Origin: Fibrobacteraceae bacterium
GTDB taxonomy: Bacteria; Fibrobacterota; Fibrobacteria; Fibrobacterales; Fibrobacteraceae
Reading direction: 5' to 3'
Assembly (NCBI GenBank): GCA_023231365.1
Contig: JALNVO010000113.1
Span: 1 to 8,797 of the forward strand
Length of the DNA: 8,797 bases
In this document: one piece after another, positions 1 through 6,537 of the stretch
Layout of the letters: every line of letters begins with the position of its first letter
Position numbering within the stretch: position 1 is the stretch's first letter
Position numbers and translations under genes: made by a program
Notes under the pieces: generated by a model
Databases searched by the model: none
What the model saw: the letters and a program-made list of their open reading frames with translations, nothing else
Told to the model about the DNA's origin: nothing

Positions 1-1619
1 GCAATTTGCGTAGAAATCGCCCACGACACCGAGGTCCCGCTTTCCGACTTCACCACCATTTCAGCGGATCCCGAAGACAAGTCCAGATATCCGTTTGTAG
101 GCGAAGAAAGAGATGCTCCGTCCGAAAGCGTCAACACATCAAAATAGACTGCGGAGAGATCTTCCGATGAAGGATAATAAAGCGTCACCGTATGGGTAGA
201 AGTATCGATAACCGTCGAATCCGCGGCGGGATCCATCACGAGCTTGAGGATATTCCCCGAAGTAGACTCCGCATAATCCGCAGAAAGCGTCCAGATGGAG
301 TTAGTGCCGTCTTCTGCGGTAATCGTAAGCGATTTAGAGCTGGAAAGGTCCACTATGGAACCCGAAGCCGGCGAGGCCGATGCTGTAGAGGAAATTGAAA
401 AAGCAATAGAAACATTAGCTAAAGCAGCCTTATTTGCCAAATGAAATACAACCGTCTTCTTCGAGGAATTCACAGTTGCATCGGAAATTTCTCCCGCAGC
501 GGAAATCGATAGAAGGTCCTTGTCACTAGAAGCCGTTTCGTCTTCAGCAGCTACCTCTACCGTCACGGTCCACTTTTTTACTGTTCCGTCTTCTGCAGTC
601 ACGGTGAATGTCTTGGCGGAGCTCCAATCCGAAACGGAAGAAACACTCGGAGAGATGCCCGCCCCGAAACTCGTACTATCACTTTCCACTTTTGCAGAGG
701 AAAGCGCAGATCCATAAGGAAGCTTTACAAGAATAGTTCCCGATGAATCCACTTTCGTCTGCTTGAATTGTTTTTCAAACGTTATGTATAAACTTGCAGA
801 AGTATTTTTGATCCGCGAAACGGAAACTACCCATTTTTTCACGGAACTATCTTCTGCAGTGACAGTAAAAGCCGTCTTTTTGCTCCAATCCGAGATAGTC
901 TTCGGGTCTGGAGAAACACGGGACGAAAGGGAATAAATTGCCGTATCCAATTCGGAGCTCGCAATATCTGTCGCAAGAGGCATCAAAACAAAGAGCGTAT
1001 CGGCAGAAGACCCCGGAATGATGCTATCGAGCACTTCCCCCTTCAATTTAATCTGCAAATCCGTGTTGGCGTTCAGCGCTTCCGCAGAAGAGCTGCTCGC
1101 CGAAACATTACCTTCGGAACTCGATGAACTTTGCGGATCATCGGACGCAGAAGACGAGGAAAGAACTTCTCCTTCTATCTTCACTTGCAGACGCCACACG
1201 CAGCGTTTTCCGCTTTCCGAAACGACAGCCAAATAAATCTCACGGCTTGAAGGCAGCCGAATTCTAGCTCCCTCTTCCAAAGGCTTGTCCCCTAAAATCA
1301 CATCTTCCGCGAGTTCTTCCCATTCAGCGGAATCGGAAGGAACGCTAGCCACCTTGCTTTTTACAAGGAAAAGATCCGAAAGCGAACTGATATCGATCGT
1401 TTCAAACGTCAAGGAATCGTAGGATCCGGAATCCTTGGGAGAAAAGGAAGCGACCAGAAGATGTTCTGTTTCATAAATCTGGATACTGCTTGTCTGATAT
1501 TTAAAAGCGAGATCGTTCAACGTTTTGTAATCCGACTTTCCAAATTCGTTAAAATCGGCGGAACACGCGGCAAAAAGAACTGTGGCAAGCAAAATCAAAA
1601 AATAACGAACGCGACACAT
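1..1619 (-). CDS. Lipoprotein with Ser-rich linker and tandem beta-sandwich repeats (3' end off window)
   Basis: The reading frame is open from ATG at 1619 to the left edge (539 codons plus 2 bases, no stop), so the C-terminus is missing. Residues 1-19 form a lipoprotein signal peptide (basic start, hydrophobic core, LFAAC with Cys19 as the lipidation site). A first domain (about 20-145) ends in a W-x-L-x-V-like strand, then comes a Ser-rich linker at about 150-180. After it, a unit ending in a strand pair of the type TVTAEDG-x-x-K-x-W-x-V recurs near residues 253, 341, 435 and, in degenerate form, about 525, a spacing near 90 residues. This pattern resembles cadherin-like beta-sandwich (PF12733) or DUF5018-type modules; that assignment is from memory of the motif. 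It is the last visible gene of the 4354-to-1 operon and resembles its upstream neighbour in build, so a C-terminal PCMD-like domain beyond the edge is plausible but unseen. The start at 1619 is preferred because GAGGT lies 6 bases upstream; an in-frame ATG at 1634 overlaps the previous stop (TGATG) but lacks a good ribosome site. Specific function unknown; probably envelope-anchored adhesion or glycan binding. Confidence 0.85.
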   Translation of the reverse strand, partial: MCRVRYFLILLATVLFAACSADFNEFGKSDYKTLNDLAFKYQTSSIQIYETEHLLVASFSPKDSGSYDSLTFETIDISSLSDLFLVKSKVASVPSDSAEWEELAEDVILGDKPLEEGARIRLPSSREIYLAVVSESGKRCVWRLQVKIEGEVLSSSSASDDPQSSSSSEGNVSASSSSAEALNANTDLQIKLKGEVLDSIIPGSSADTLFVLMPLATDIASSELDTAIYSLSSRVSPDPKTISDWSKKTAFTVTAEDSSVKKWVVSVSRIKNTSASLYITFEKQFKQTKVDSSGTILVKLPYGSALSSAKVESDSTSFGAGISPSVSSVSDWSSAKTFTVTAEDGTVKKWTVTVEVAAEDETASSDKDLLSISAAGEISDATVNSSKKTVVFHLANKAALANVSIAFSISSTASASPASGSIVDLSSSKSLTITAEDGTNSIWTLSADYAESTSGNILKLVMDPAADSTVIDTSTHTVTLYYPSSEDLSAVYFDVLTLSDGASLSSPTNGYLDLSSGSAEMVVKSESGTSVSWAISTQI

Positions 1620-1625
1620 ACAGAT

Positions 1626-1630
1626 ACCTC
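1626..1630 (-). promoter_or_regulatory. Ribosome binding site deciding the start at 1619
   Basis: GAGGT on the minus strand lies 6 bases before ATG 1619, good Shine-Dalgarno spacing. The alternative in-frame ATG at 1634, which shares its A with the TGA stop of the upstream gene, has no comparable site. Choosing 1619 also gives a signal peptide of ordinary length (Cys at 19 rather than 24). Confidence 0.6.
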
Positions 1631-1633
1631 GCA

Positions 1634-3508
1634 TCAATAAATCAGCTTCAAGTTATCCACGGTAAGCACAGCCCCTTCCGCTCCCTTATACGAAGTCGAA
1701 ACGATATGCGCATAGGCCGAAGAAGCGAACATCACGTGAATGGAAGCAACCTCTTCGCTTCCCGTACCCAGCGAAAGTCCGGCAGATACCGGATAATCAC
1801 CGGAAAGAAGCCCGTCCGGATCGCTTCCGTAATGCAAAGCGACAGTTTTTGTCGCTCCCGAAACGGACTCTTCATCCATAATGGAACCCGTCGCAACGAC
1901 TTTATTGTCAGCACTCACTAGCATCACATAGATGAGGCTCTTCTGCGAATTCTTTGAAATATGCGAATAAGAATAACTCACAGCAAAGGAATCCGGGCGA
2001 GCCCTAAAAGATTTCCCGAATGCCATCAGGGAAGATATATCAGAATGATCCAAATCAGGTATGCCGCTCGAATAATCGGCATCATAAATACTCAATGCAT
2101 TCGCACCGGAGAACGAACCCGCATAATAAAAAGCACCTGCCAACTTCTTTCCGCCGACAATACCGATCAGCGATGTAGAAACAACAGCCGTAGTAAGAGA
2201 GGCCGCCCCATCCGCAAACGAAAGATCCGCCGATGCCGTCGTCTTATAGGTAGAAAGAAGAACTTTTGTATCCGCTTCCGTCGCCATCGCATCGCTCGTA
2301 GTCGCCCAAAAGCTATCATCCCGAGCCGTAAAATCCGAGCCCGGCAACTGGTAGCCGGCCTTCATCTCGTAAATCTGGAGAACCCCCGAAGCATCCACAA
2401 ATTCAAAGGATTTCCAATCCCGCAAATCATTCGCCGAATCGAGCGGGCTCACCGTCAATGCCGAAATATCCGTACCGTATGGGACTTCTACATAGATTTT
2501 CGTTCCCGAAATTGTTACTGTCCCGCCATCAAAAGCGAGATCTGAAAGATAAATGCCCAAGGGATACGTCACAAGCATCGTCCAAGAATCCGAGGAACCA
2601 TCCTCCGCCGTAACGTGAAACGCATAAGTCGCCGTTCCCGAATTCAACAGATCCGAAAAAAGGAGGTCCGTCGAAAGAAGTAGATCCGAAGTCGCCCCGG
2701 AAGAAAGCGACAATCGCACCACTTGAATGGAATCCAGGGCTTTTGCGGATGAAACAGAAAATGAAACCGTATGAGCCGCAGAATCCATTGTCAATTTGGC
2801 ATTGGTTCCATTCACCTTAATCTGAAGCGAGACCAAACTCTTCAGGGAAGAAAGCGCAGAGCTGCTAGAAATCTCTTCGGATGAAGACGAAACCACCGAA
2901 ACGACGGACGAAGAGGAGCTCTCGGATGCCGAGGATTTTACAGAAGACGAAGACTCCTTTGAGGAGCTGGAAAGCACCGAAGAACTTGAATTTTTCGCAG
3001 ATGAGGAACTCGCAGAAAAGGCCGACGTCGCAGAACTCGAAGAACTAATCGCAGAAGAAGAAACCGGAACGGATGACGAAGAAAGCGGGGAAAACGCGCT
3101 CGAAGAAGATTTTCCCAAATCCCAGCGCACAGTCAAAATTTGAACGATGACGTTTTTTGAATTCAGGAGAACCAAACGCACGGAATCCACCCCGGAAATC
3201 GCCAATACGGAACCGTTCGAAAGGGGAGATGCGGAAATCGCCGGATCTTCCGCATCGTCATCCAAAGCCAAGTACAACGCGCCATCCCCAGTCAAGGAAA
3301 GGGAATCCAGCACAAGGGAATCCATCGAAGCCGACTTCCCCGGAACAATATCAACGCCGGAATCGGAAATATCCGACGTCCAGCCTTCAAAGGAAATAAA
3401 AGCCACAGATGCACTTTTTTCGGTTGTAGGAGATGTCGAAGAATCTTTGCTGCAGGAGGCGAGCAAGAATAAGCAGATTATCGACACCAGTATCAAATGA
3501 AACCGCAT
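1634..3508 (-). CDS. PCMD-domain lipoprotein (putative carbohydrate-metabolism domain) with poly-Ser linker
   Basis: A complete 624-residue protein. Residues 1-19 are a lipoprotein signal peptide with lipobox LLASC and Cys19. A small beta-rich domain follows (about 30-132), then a long serine linker (134-221) with about a dozen short Ser runs. Residues 226-315 form one beta-sandwich module ending in an HVTAEDG (298-304) W-x-x-x-V strand pair, the motif repeated in the downstream gene. Residues from about 385 to the end match my memory of the PCMD family (PF13201): LPGSDF at 388-393, FWATTSDAMA at 400-409, a GAFYYAGSF segment near 458, FGKSFRARP at 497-505, and the closing GAEGAVLTVDNLKLIY. 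PCMD proteins, known mainly from Bacteroidetes, are thought to be surface or periplasmic glycan-associated jelly-roll proteins without a proven reaction. The gene begins 9 bases after the outer-membrane protein gene and is followed 14 bases later by another lipoprotein gene, suggesting co-translation and perhaps a shared complex. Lipoprotein and linker are clear; the PCMD call is strong by motif but unsearched. Confidence 0.9.
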   Translation of the reverse strand: MRFHLILVSIICLFLLASCSKDSSTSPTTEKSASVAFISFEGWTSDISDSGVDIVPGKSASMDSLVLDSLSLTGDGALYLALDDDAEDPAISASPLSNGSVLAISGVDSVRLVLLNSKNVIVQILTVRWDLGKSSSSAFSPLSSSSVPVSSSAISSSSSATSAFSASSSSAKNSSSSVLSSSSKESSSSVKSSASESSSSSVVSVVSSSSEEISSSSALSSLKSLVSLQIKVNGTNAKLTMDSAAHTVSFSVSSAKALDSIQVVRLSLSSGATSDLLLSTDLLFSDLLNSGTATYAFHVTAEDGSSDSWTMLVTYPLGIYLSDLAFDGGTVTISGTKIYVEVPYGTDISALTVSPLDSANDLRDWKSFEFVDASGVLQIYEMKAGYQLPGSDFTARDDSFWATTSDAMATEADTKVLLSTYKTTASADLSFADGAASLTTAVVSTSLIGIVGGKKLAGAFYYAGSFSGANALSIYDADYSSGIPDLDHSDISSLMAFGKSFRARPDSFAVSYSYSHISKNSQKSLIYVMLVSADNKVVATGSIMDEESVSGATKTVALHYGSDPDGLLSGDYPVSAGLSLGTGSEEVASIHVMFASSAYAHIVSTSYKGAEGAVLTVDNLKLIY

Positions 3509-3513
3509 AGACG

Positions 3514-3519
3514 CTTCCT
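3514..3519 (-). promoter_or_regulatory. Ribosome binding site overlapping the upstream stop codon
   Basis: AGGAAG on the minus strand overlaps the TAG stop (3520-3518) of the outer-membrane protein gene and lies 5 bases before ATG 3508. This supports the 3508 start and suggests translational coupling of the two genes. Confidence 0.6.
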
Positions 3520-4354
3520 AGAAGAAATATACCAAGGAGAATTGCAGTGCAAGCAAATTAATCTTAAAATTGATGACGTTATAATCAAACTTGCTCTTCT
3601 TATCGCCATTTTCATTAATGCGCGAAATATTTGAGCTCAGTCCCAGAAGCCCTACGGACGTTTCAAACGCAAGCCCGCTATAGACAAAAATACTCACGCC
3701 GGGATTGAGCCCGAACGTAAACGAATAATTCTGTGAAGTCGTCTTCGTCAGATCTTCGCCATCATCCACCTGAGAAATGCCTGAACTATATTCAAACTTG
3801 AACGCGGTCTCGTTGAAAAAATAAATCAGGCGGCTGTCCATGATCTTCAGATAATTGCGGATAAACGGCTGTACGAAAAAACCATTGCTCAAGTACTTGC
3901 GCTTTTGCGACTCATCCATCAGATCCTTCAGCATCGCAAAATCAACTGTATATTTCGTCCTGTCATAACCGGCCCTCAAGCCAACAGCAACGGCATCCTT
4001 AAAAAAGTAACCGCCGAAAGCTTCTACAGACAAAATATAACCGTCTAACTCATACAAGTCTCCGATCATCACATTCAAATTATCCGCATCCGCCTGCACA
4101 AGTGAAACCGTCGCACCGCCAAAAACGTGCCGATGGGCCACATTTTCATCCGGAGCAATTTTGGGAAGCATTTCAAAGATTCCGCTCGCAACGGAAGAAG
4201 ACGATTCTAGTGAAGAAGAAACCGATTTAAAATCCGCGACTTTAGAAGAAGAGCTTTGGAGGACATAGGCCACAGAAGAAGAACTTTCAAAATTTTCACC
4301 AAAAGATAACGTAACGGCAACAAAAAGGAAAAGAAAAAAGGCCGACAATTTCAT
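3518..4354 (-). CDS. Outer-membrane beta-barrel protein with Ser-rich N-terminal tether
   Basis: A 278-residue protein when started at ATG 4354. Residues 1-19 are a Sec signal peptide (Lys2, a long hydrophobic core, ending LSFG) with no lipobox Cys. A frame extension up to 4483 exists but would bury this signal peptide 43 residues inside the protein, so I reject it. Residues 23-58 carry four or five Ser3/Ser4 blocks. From about 76 to 278 the sequence alternates polar and hydrophobic/aromatic residues in segments that read as roughly eight amphipathic strands (for example HVFGGATVSLV, VAVGLRAGY, GFFVQPFIRN), and it ends in Val-Tyr-Phe-Phe, the C-terminal aromatic typical of BAM-inserted barrels. 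This fits a small OmpA/OmpX-like 8-strand barrel; the exact family is not recognised. It is first in an operon with two lipoproteins, so it may be their membrane partner. No Shine-Dalgarno sequence precedes the ATG. The N-terminal Ser tether is unusual for a small barrel; it might be periplasmic and bind cell wall or partner lipoproteins (inference). Confidence 0.82.
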   Translation of the reverse strand: MKLSAFFLFLFVAVTLSFGENFESSSSVAYVLQSSSSKVADFKSVSSSLESSSSVASGIFEMLPKIAPDENVAHRHVFGGATVSLVQADADNLNVMIGDLYELDGYILSVEAFGGYFFKDAVAVGLRAGYDRTKYTVDFAMLKDLMDESQKRKYLSNGFFVQPFIRNYLKIMDSRLIYFFNETAFKFEYSSGISQVDDGEDLTKTTSQNYSFTFGLNPGVSIFVYSGLAFETSVGLLGLSSNISRINENGDKKSKFDYNVINFKINLLALQFSLVYFF

Positions 4355-4360
4355 AGAACA

Positions 4361-4389
4361 AAAATAGTAAAAGCCCAAAATCATTGCAA
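4361..4389 (-). promoter_or_regulatory. Candidate sigma-70-like promoter of the barrel/lipoprotein operon
   Basis: On the minus strand TTGCAA (4389-4384) and TATTTT (4366-4361) are separated by exactly 17 bases. Only 6 bases separate the -10 element from ATG 4354, so transcription would start at or next to the start codon. A second, weaker pair (TTGTTT, 17 bases, TATGTT) lies about 40 bases further upstream and would give an ordinary leader. The sequence is AT-rich, so chance matches are possible. Confidence 0.35.
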
Positions 4390-4488
4390 GAAATGTCATG
4401 GAGAATGGGCAAAACATACCAATTATCCCCCTCCCAAACAACTTTCTGTGCAATGCGGCAAAAATTAGCAGGATGGAACGCACAAATT

Positions 4489-4519
4489 AAAAAACTCCCG
4501 CAGAAAATCCGCGAGAGTT
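4489..4519 (-). terminator. Rho-independent terminator downstream of pgk
   Basis: On the minus strand a 9-bp stem (4519-4511 with 4501-4493) encloses a 9-base loop and runs into six T (4494-4489). One stem position is U-G in the minus-strand RNA but would be C-A in the plus-strand RNA, so the stem is complete only for minus-strand transcripts, matching the direction of pgk. It begins about 120 bases after the pgk stop. No other plausible upstream minus-strand gene ends here. Confidence 0.75.
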
Positions 4520-4640
4520 ATTTTGTAAAATAAGCCGAAGTAATCACTTGAAAAGCAGCGAGCCGATCACAAGCCCCAAAGCCATACAAACATACAGCGA
4601 TGAAGCGCGCAAAACGGTGGCGCAAAGCTTATCAAACGTT

Positions 4641-5897
4641 TTACTTGTCGGTGAGAATCGCAACGCCAGGAAGGACCTTGCCTTCGAGGAGTTCGAGCGA
4701 AGCTCCACCACCCGTAGAAGTGTGGGTCACCTTCTTGTCGGCGCCATACTTCTTAGCAGCTGTAGCCGTATCGCCGCCGCCGATCACGGTAATGGCACCG
4801 GACTGCGTCGCTTCAACGATGGCATCGGCCATCGCCTTCGTCGCCTTCTCAAAAGCCGGAAATTCGAACACACCGGCAGGGCCGTTCCAGACAATTGTCT
4901 TAGCAGATTTAATCGCATCTACAAAAAGCTTCGTAGACTTCGGACCGACATCAAGGCCCATCCAATCCGCCGGAATGCCGCTCTTGTCGTCGCATTCCTT
5001 CGTTTGAGCCGCGGCATCAAACTTGTCGGCGGCAATGTAGTCCACCGGAAGAATGATTTTCTTGCCGTTCTTCTTAGCCTTTTCCATCAGTTCAGGAACG
5101 ATCTTTGCACCCTCTTCGTCATAAAGGGACTTGCCGATCTCAACGCCGTCGATCACCTTCTTGAAGGTGAACGCCATGCCGCCGCCGATGATGATCTCGT
5201 CGGCCTTGTCAAGCAAATTGTTGATGAGCTGAATCTTGTCGGCGACCTTCGCGCCGCCGAGAATCGCGAGGAACGGACGCGGAGGATTGTTCAGCACGCG
5301 GTCGAACGCCTTGAGTTCCTTCATCATCAGGAAGCCGGCCGCCTTCTCTGGAAGATTTACACCAGTCATAGAAGAATGGTCGCGGTGTGCCGTGCCAAAA
5401 GCATCGTTCACGTAAACATCGGCGAGCTTGGTCAAGGAAGCGCGGAACGCCTTCACCTTTTCCTTGTCAGCCTTGATCTTGGTTTCAGTACCGTCCGCAT
5501 TCTTGATCTTGGACTTGCCTTCCTCTTCGATGTGGAAGCGGAGATTTTCGAGCAGGATGATGTCACCCGGCTTCGCCTTGGCGCATTCCGCCTCGACTTC
5601 CGGACCCACGCAATCCTTGAGGAACTTGACCGGGCGCTTGATGAGCTCTTCGAGCTTCTTCGCCACCGGAGCGAGGGAATACTTCGCGTTCACGGAACCG
5701 TTCGGACGGCCGAGATGGCTAGCGAGAACCACGGACGCGCCCTTGTCGAGAGCATACTGGATAGTCGGAAGGGCCGCTTCAATGCGCTTCGTATTCGTGA
5801 TAGCGCCAGTCACCTTGTCCTGCGGAACGTTAAAATCAACGCGGATAAAAACGCGTTTGCCCTTGAGATCGAGATCTTCAATGGAAAGTTTAGCCAT
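4641..5897 (-). CDS. pgk: Phosphoglycerate kinase
   Basis: A full-length 418-residue cytoplasmic glycolytic enzyme that transfers phosphate between 1,3-bisphosphoglycerate and ADP, giving 3-phosphoglycerate and ATP. The family motifs are present in order: RVDFNVP (19-25) and SHLGRPNG (60-67) for the substrate site, LLENLRFH (115-122), DAFGTAHR (165-172), GGAKVADKI (214-222) in the hinge and nucleotide half, GGGMAFTF (238-245), WNGPAGVFE (337-345), GGGDTA (373-378) and STGGGASLELLEG (394-406). The length exceeds the 387-400 residues of many bacterial enzymes because of a charged segment at about 123-157 (EEEGKSK to FRASLTK) like that of animal and yeast PGK. The start ATG 5897 has AAAGG 8 bases upstream. 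It is not in the usual gap-pgk-tpi cluster within this window; it stands alone with its own terminator, and the divergent neighbour is a lipoprotein gene. Identification is near certain. Confidence 0.98.
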   Translation of the reverse strand: MAKLSIEDLDLKGKRVFIRVDFNVPQDKVTGAITNTKRIEAALPTIQYALDKGASVVLASHLGRPNGSVNAKYSLAPVAKKLEELIKRPVKFLKDCVGPEVEAECAKAKPGDIILLENLRFHIEEEGKSKIKNADGTETKIKADKEKVKAFRASLTKLADVYVNDAFGTAHRDHSSMTGVNLPEKAAGFLMMKELKAFDRVLNNPPRPFLAILGGAKVADKIQLINNLLDKADEIIIGGGMAFTFKKVIDGVEIGKSLYDEEGAKIVPELMEKAKKNGKKIILPVDYIAADKFDAAAQTKECDDKSGIPADWMGLDVGPKSTKLFVDAIKSAKTIVWNGPAGVFEFPAFEKATKAMADAIVEATQSGAITVIGGGDTATAAKKYGADKKVTHTSTGGGASLELLEGKVLPGVAILTDK

Positions 5898-6112
5898 TCT
5901 ATTAGCCTTTGGTTGAAGTGAAACTTACGGCAGTGAATTTAGCAAAAAACAGCGAAACAGGCGCAAGAAAGAGAATGAAATGCAGCGTGAGCCCGCGCGC
6001 GGTGTGGTCCGAGCGCACCAAAAAAAGCAAATCATTCTTATCGTTCTCTCCCAATACAAGCAAGGATAAATGGCAGTTTGGGAATTCAAATGGCGCTTCG
6101 CCGCTCGTCACT

Positions 6113-6122
6113 CTAGATCTAG
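6113..6122. repeat. 10-bp perfect palindrome CTAGATCTAG
   Basis: A perfect inverted repeat immediately before the GC-rich hairpin block. It could be a protein-binding site or the boundary of a dispersed element; neither can be shown from this window alone. Confidence 0.4.
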
Positions 6123-6128
6123 GGCGTG

Positions 6129-6226
6129 CCCCACCGCTATTCGCGGGGGTCAGTAGCTATTTTGCGGCTTTTCCGCCGTACACCGGGCTTGTCCCGCAGA
6201 GGCGGCCCCGCTCCCGCAGCGCCGCC
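6129..6226. repeat. Block of four consecutive small hairpins
   Basis: Four inverted repeats follow one another within 98 bases: CCC(C)-A-CCGC / GCGG-GGG around loop TATTC (6129-6149); GCGG / CCGC around CTTTT (6164-6176); CGGG / CCCG around CTTGT (6184-6196); and GGCGGC / GCCGCC with a 14-base loop (6201-6226). The first three have 5-base pyrimidine-rich loops. There is no T-run, so it is not a standard terminator. Its composition differs from the flanks. It may be a dispersed intergenic repeat or a structured RNA; the window holds only one copy. Confidence 0.5.
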
Positions 6227-6388
6227 GCGGCAAAGCTCGCAAAACGGAGCCTTGGGGAGAGCGCAAAACTTAAAACCGGGAACCAAGTCTCCGCGCGTCC
6301 GCGTGAGCCACTTCACGCAAATTCAAAAATTGCGGATTTCAGCTTCGGAAAGGCCGGAGAGACTGCAACATCGGCGAAAGAGAAGCGC

Positions 6389-6517
6389 ATGGACCCCGAT
6401 GCGATTGACTCGTCAACGATCAAGGCAAAATTTATTCGTTACATTTCGCAACATCATGAATCACATTTTTATGTAACAAGTCAAGAACTTTTTGAAGCGA
6501 TCAGTCCTTATAGATAA
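6389..6517 (+). CDS. Doubtful 42-residue ORF
   Basis: ATG 6389 opens a 42-codon frame ending in TAA at 6515-6517, 20 bases before the next gene. A purine stretch AGAGAAG ends 4 bases before the ATG and could serve as a weak ribosome site. The product would be a soluble peptide beginning MDPDAIDSS with an amphipathic, His- and aromatic-containing middle (KAKFIRYISQHHESHFYV). I recognise no family. The second half lies in AT-rich DNA that must also hold the promoter of the following lipoprotein gene, so this may simply be upstream regulatory sequence. Confidence 0.22.
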   Translation: MDPDAIDSSTIKAKFIRYISQHHESHFYVTSQELFEAISPYR

Positions 6518-6537
6518 GTTTGTATAGATTTGAAAAC

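Larger units (their letters stand above)
4355..4640. other. Intergenic region between pgk and the outer-membrane operon
   Basis: Both flanking genes are on the minus strand. From the pgk side this gap holds an unassigned stretch of about 115 bases (4525-4640), the intrinsic terminator (4489-4519) and the operon's promoter candidates (4361 to about 4430). The stretch next to pgk contains the end of a minus-strand frame closing at 4544 with a hydrophobic tail (see findings); no convincing start codon or ribosome site was seen. I see no tRNA or riboswitch-like structure. Confidence 0.6.
5898..6388. other. Long intergenic region upstream of pgk, GC-rich in its middle
   Basis: About 490 bases between the pgk start and the first possible plus-strand ORF. 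The pgk-proximal 100 bases are T-rich on the minus strand and should contain the pgk promoter, but I could not pick a convincing -35/-10 pair. From about 6113 to 6260 the base composition turns strongly GC-rich and the sequence is packed with inverted repeats (separate entry). Reading frames across it start at GTG or TTG, have Arg/Ala/Pro-rich or mixed unnatural composition, and lack ribosome sites, so I treat them as non-coding. Confidence 0.6.

Noticed and set aside
1961..2545. 194-codon plus-strand frame
   Set aside because: It is antisense to the PCMD lipoprotein; Arg/Ile-rich composition is what complement reading of this gene would give.
2870..3110. Low-complexity repeat-like DNA that might be a CRISPR or tandem repeat
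   Set aside because: It is the Ser-linker coding region of the PCMD lipoprotein; there is no constant repeat with spacers.
4355..4483. N-terminal extension of the outer-membrane protein to ATG 4483
   Set aside because: It would put the clear signal peptide (from Met at 4354) 43 residues inside the protein; the extension reads through the promoter region.
4548..5921. 457-codon plus-strand frame opposite pgk
   Set aside because: It is the antisense of a certain pgk gene, is rich in Arg/His/Leu from complementing the pgk codons, and has no recognisable motif or ribosome site.
5902..6111. 69-codon minus-strand frame ending 4 bases before pgk
   Set aside because: It begins at GTG without a ribosome site and covers the region where the pgk promoter must lie; the hydrophobic stretch LHFILFLAPVSLFF is probably a by-product of T-rich promoter DNA.
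5909..6517. 202-codon plus-strand frame beginning at TTG
   Set aside because: It runs through the pgk promoter region and the hairpin block, has no family resemblance and an implausible start. Only the last 42 codons from ATG 6389 are kept as a doubtful ORF.
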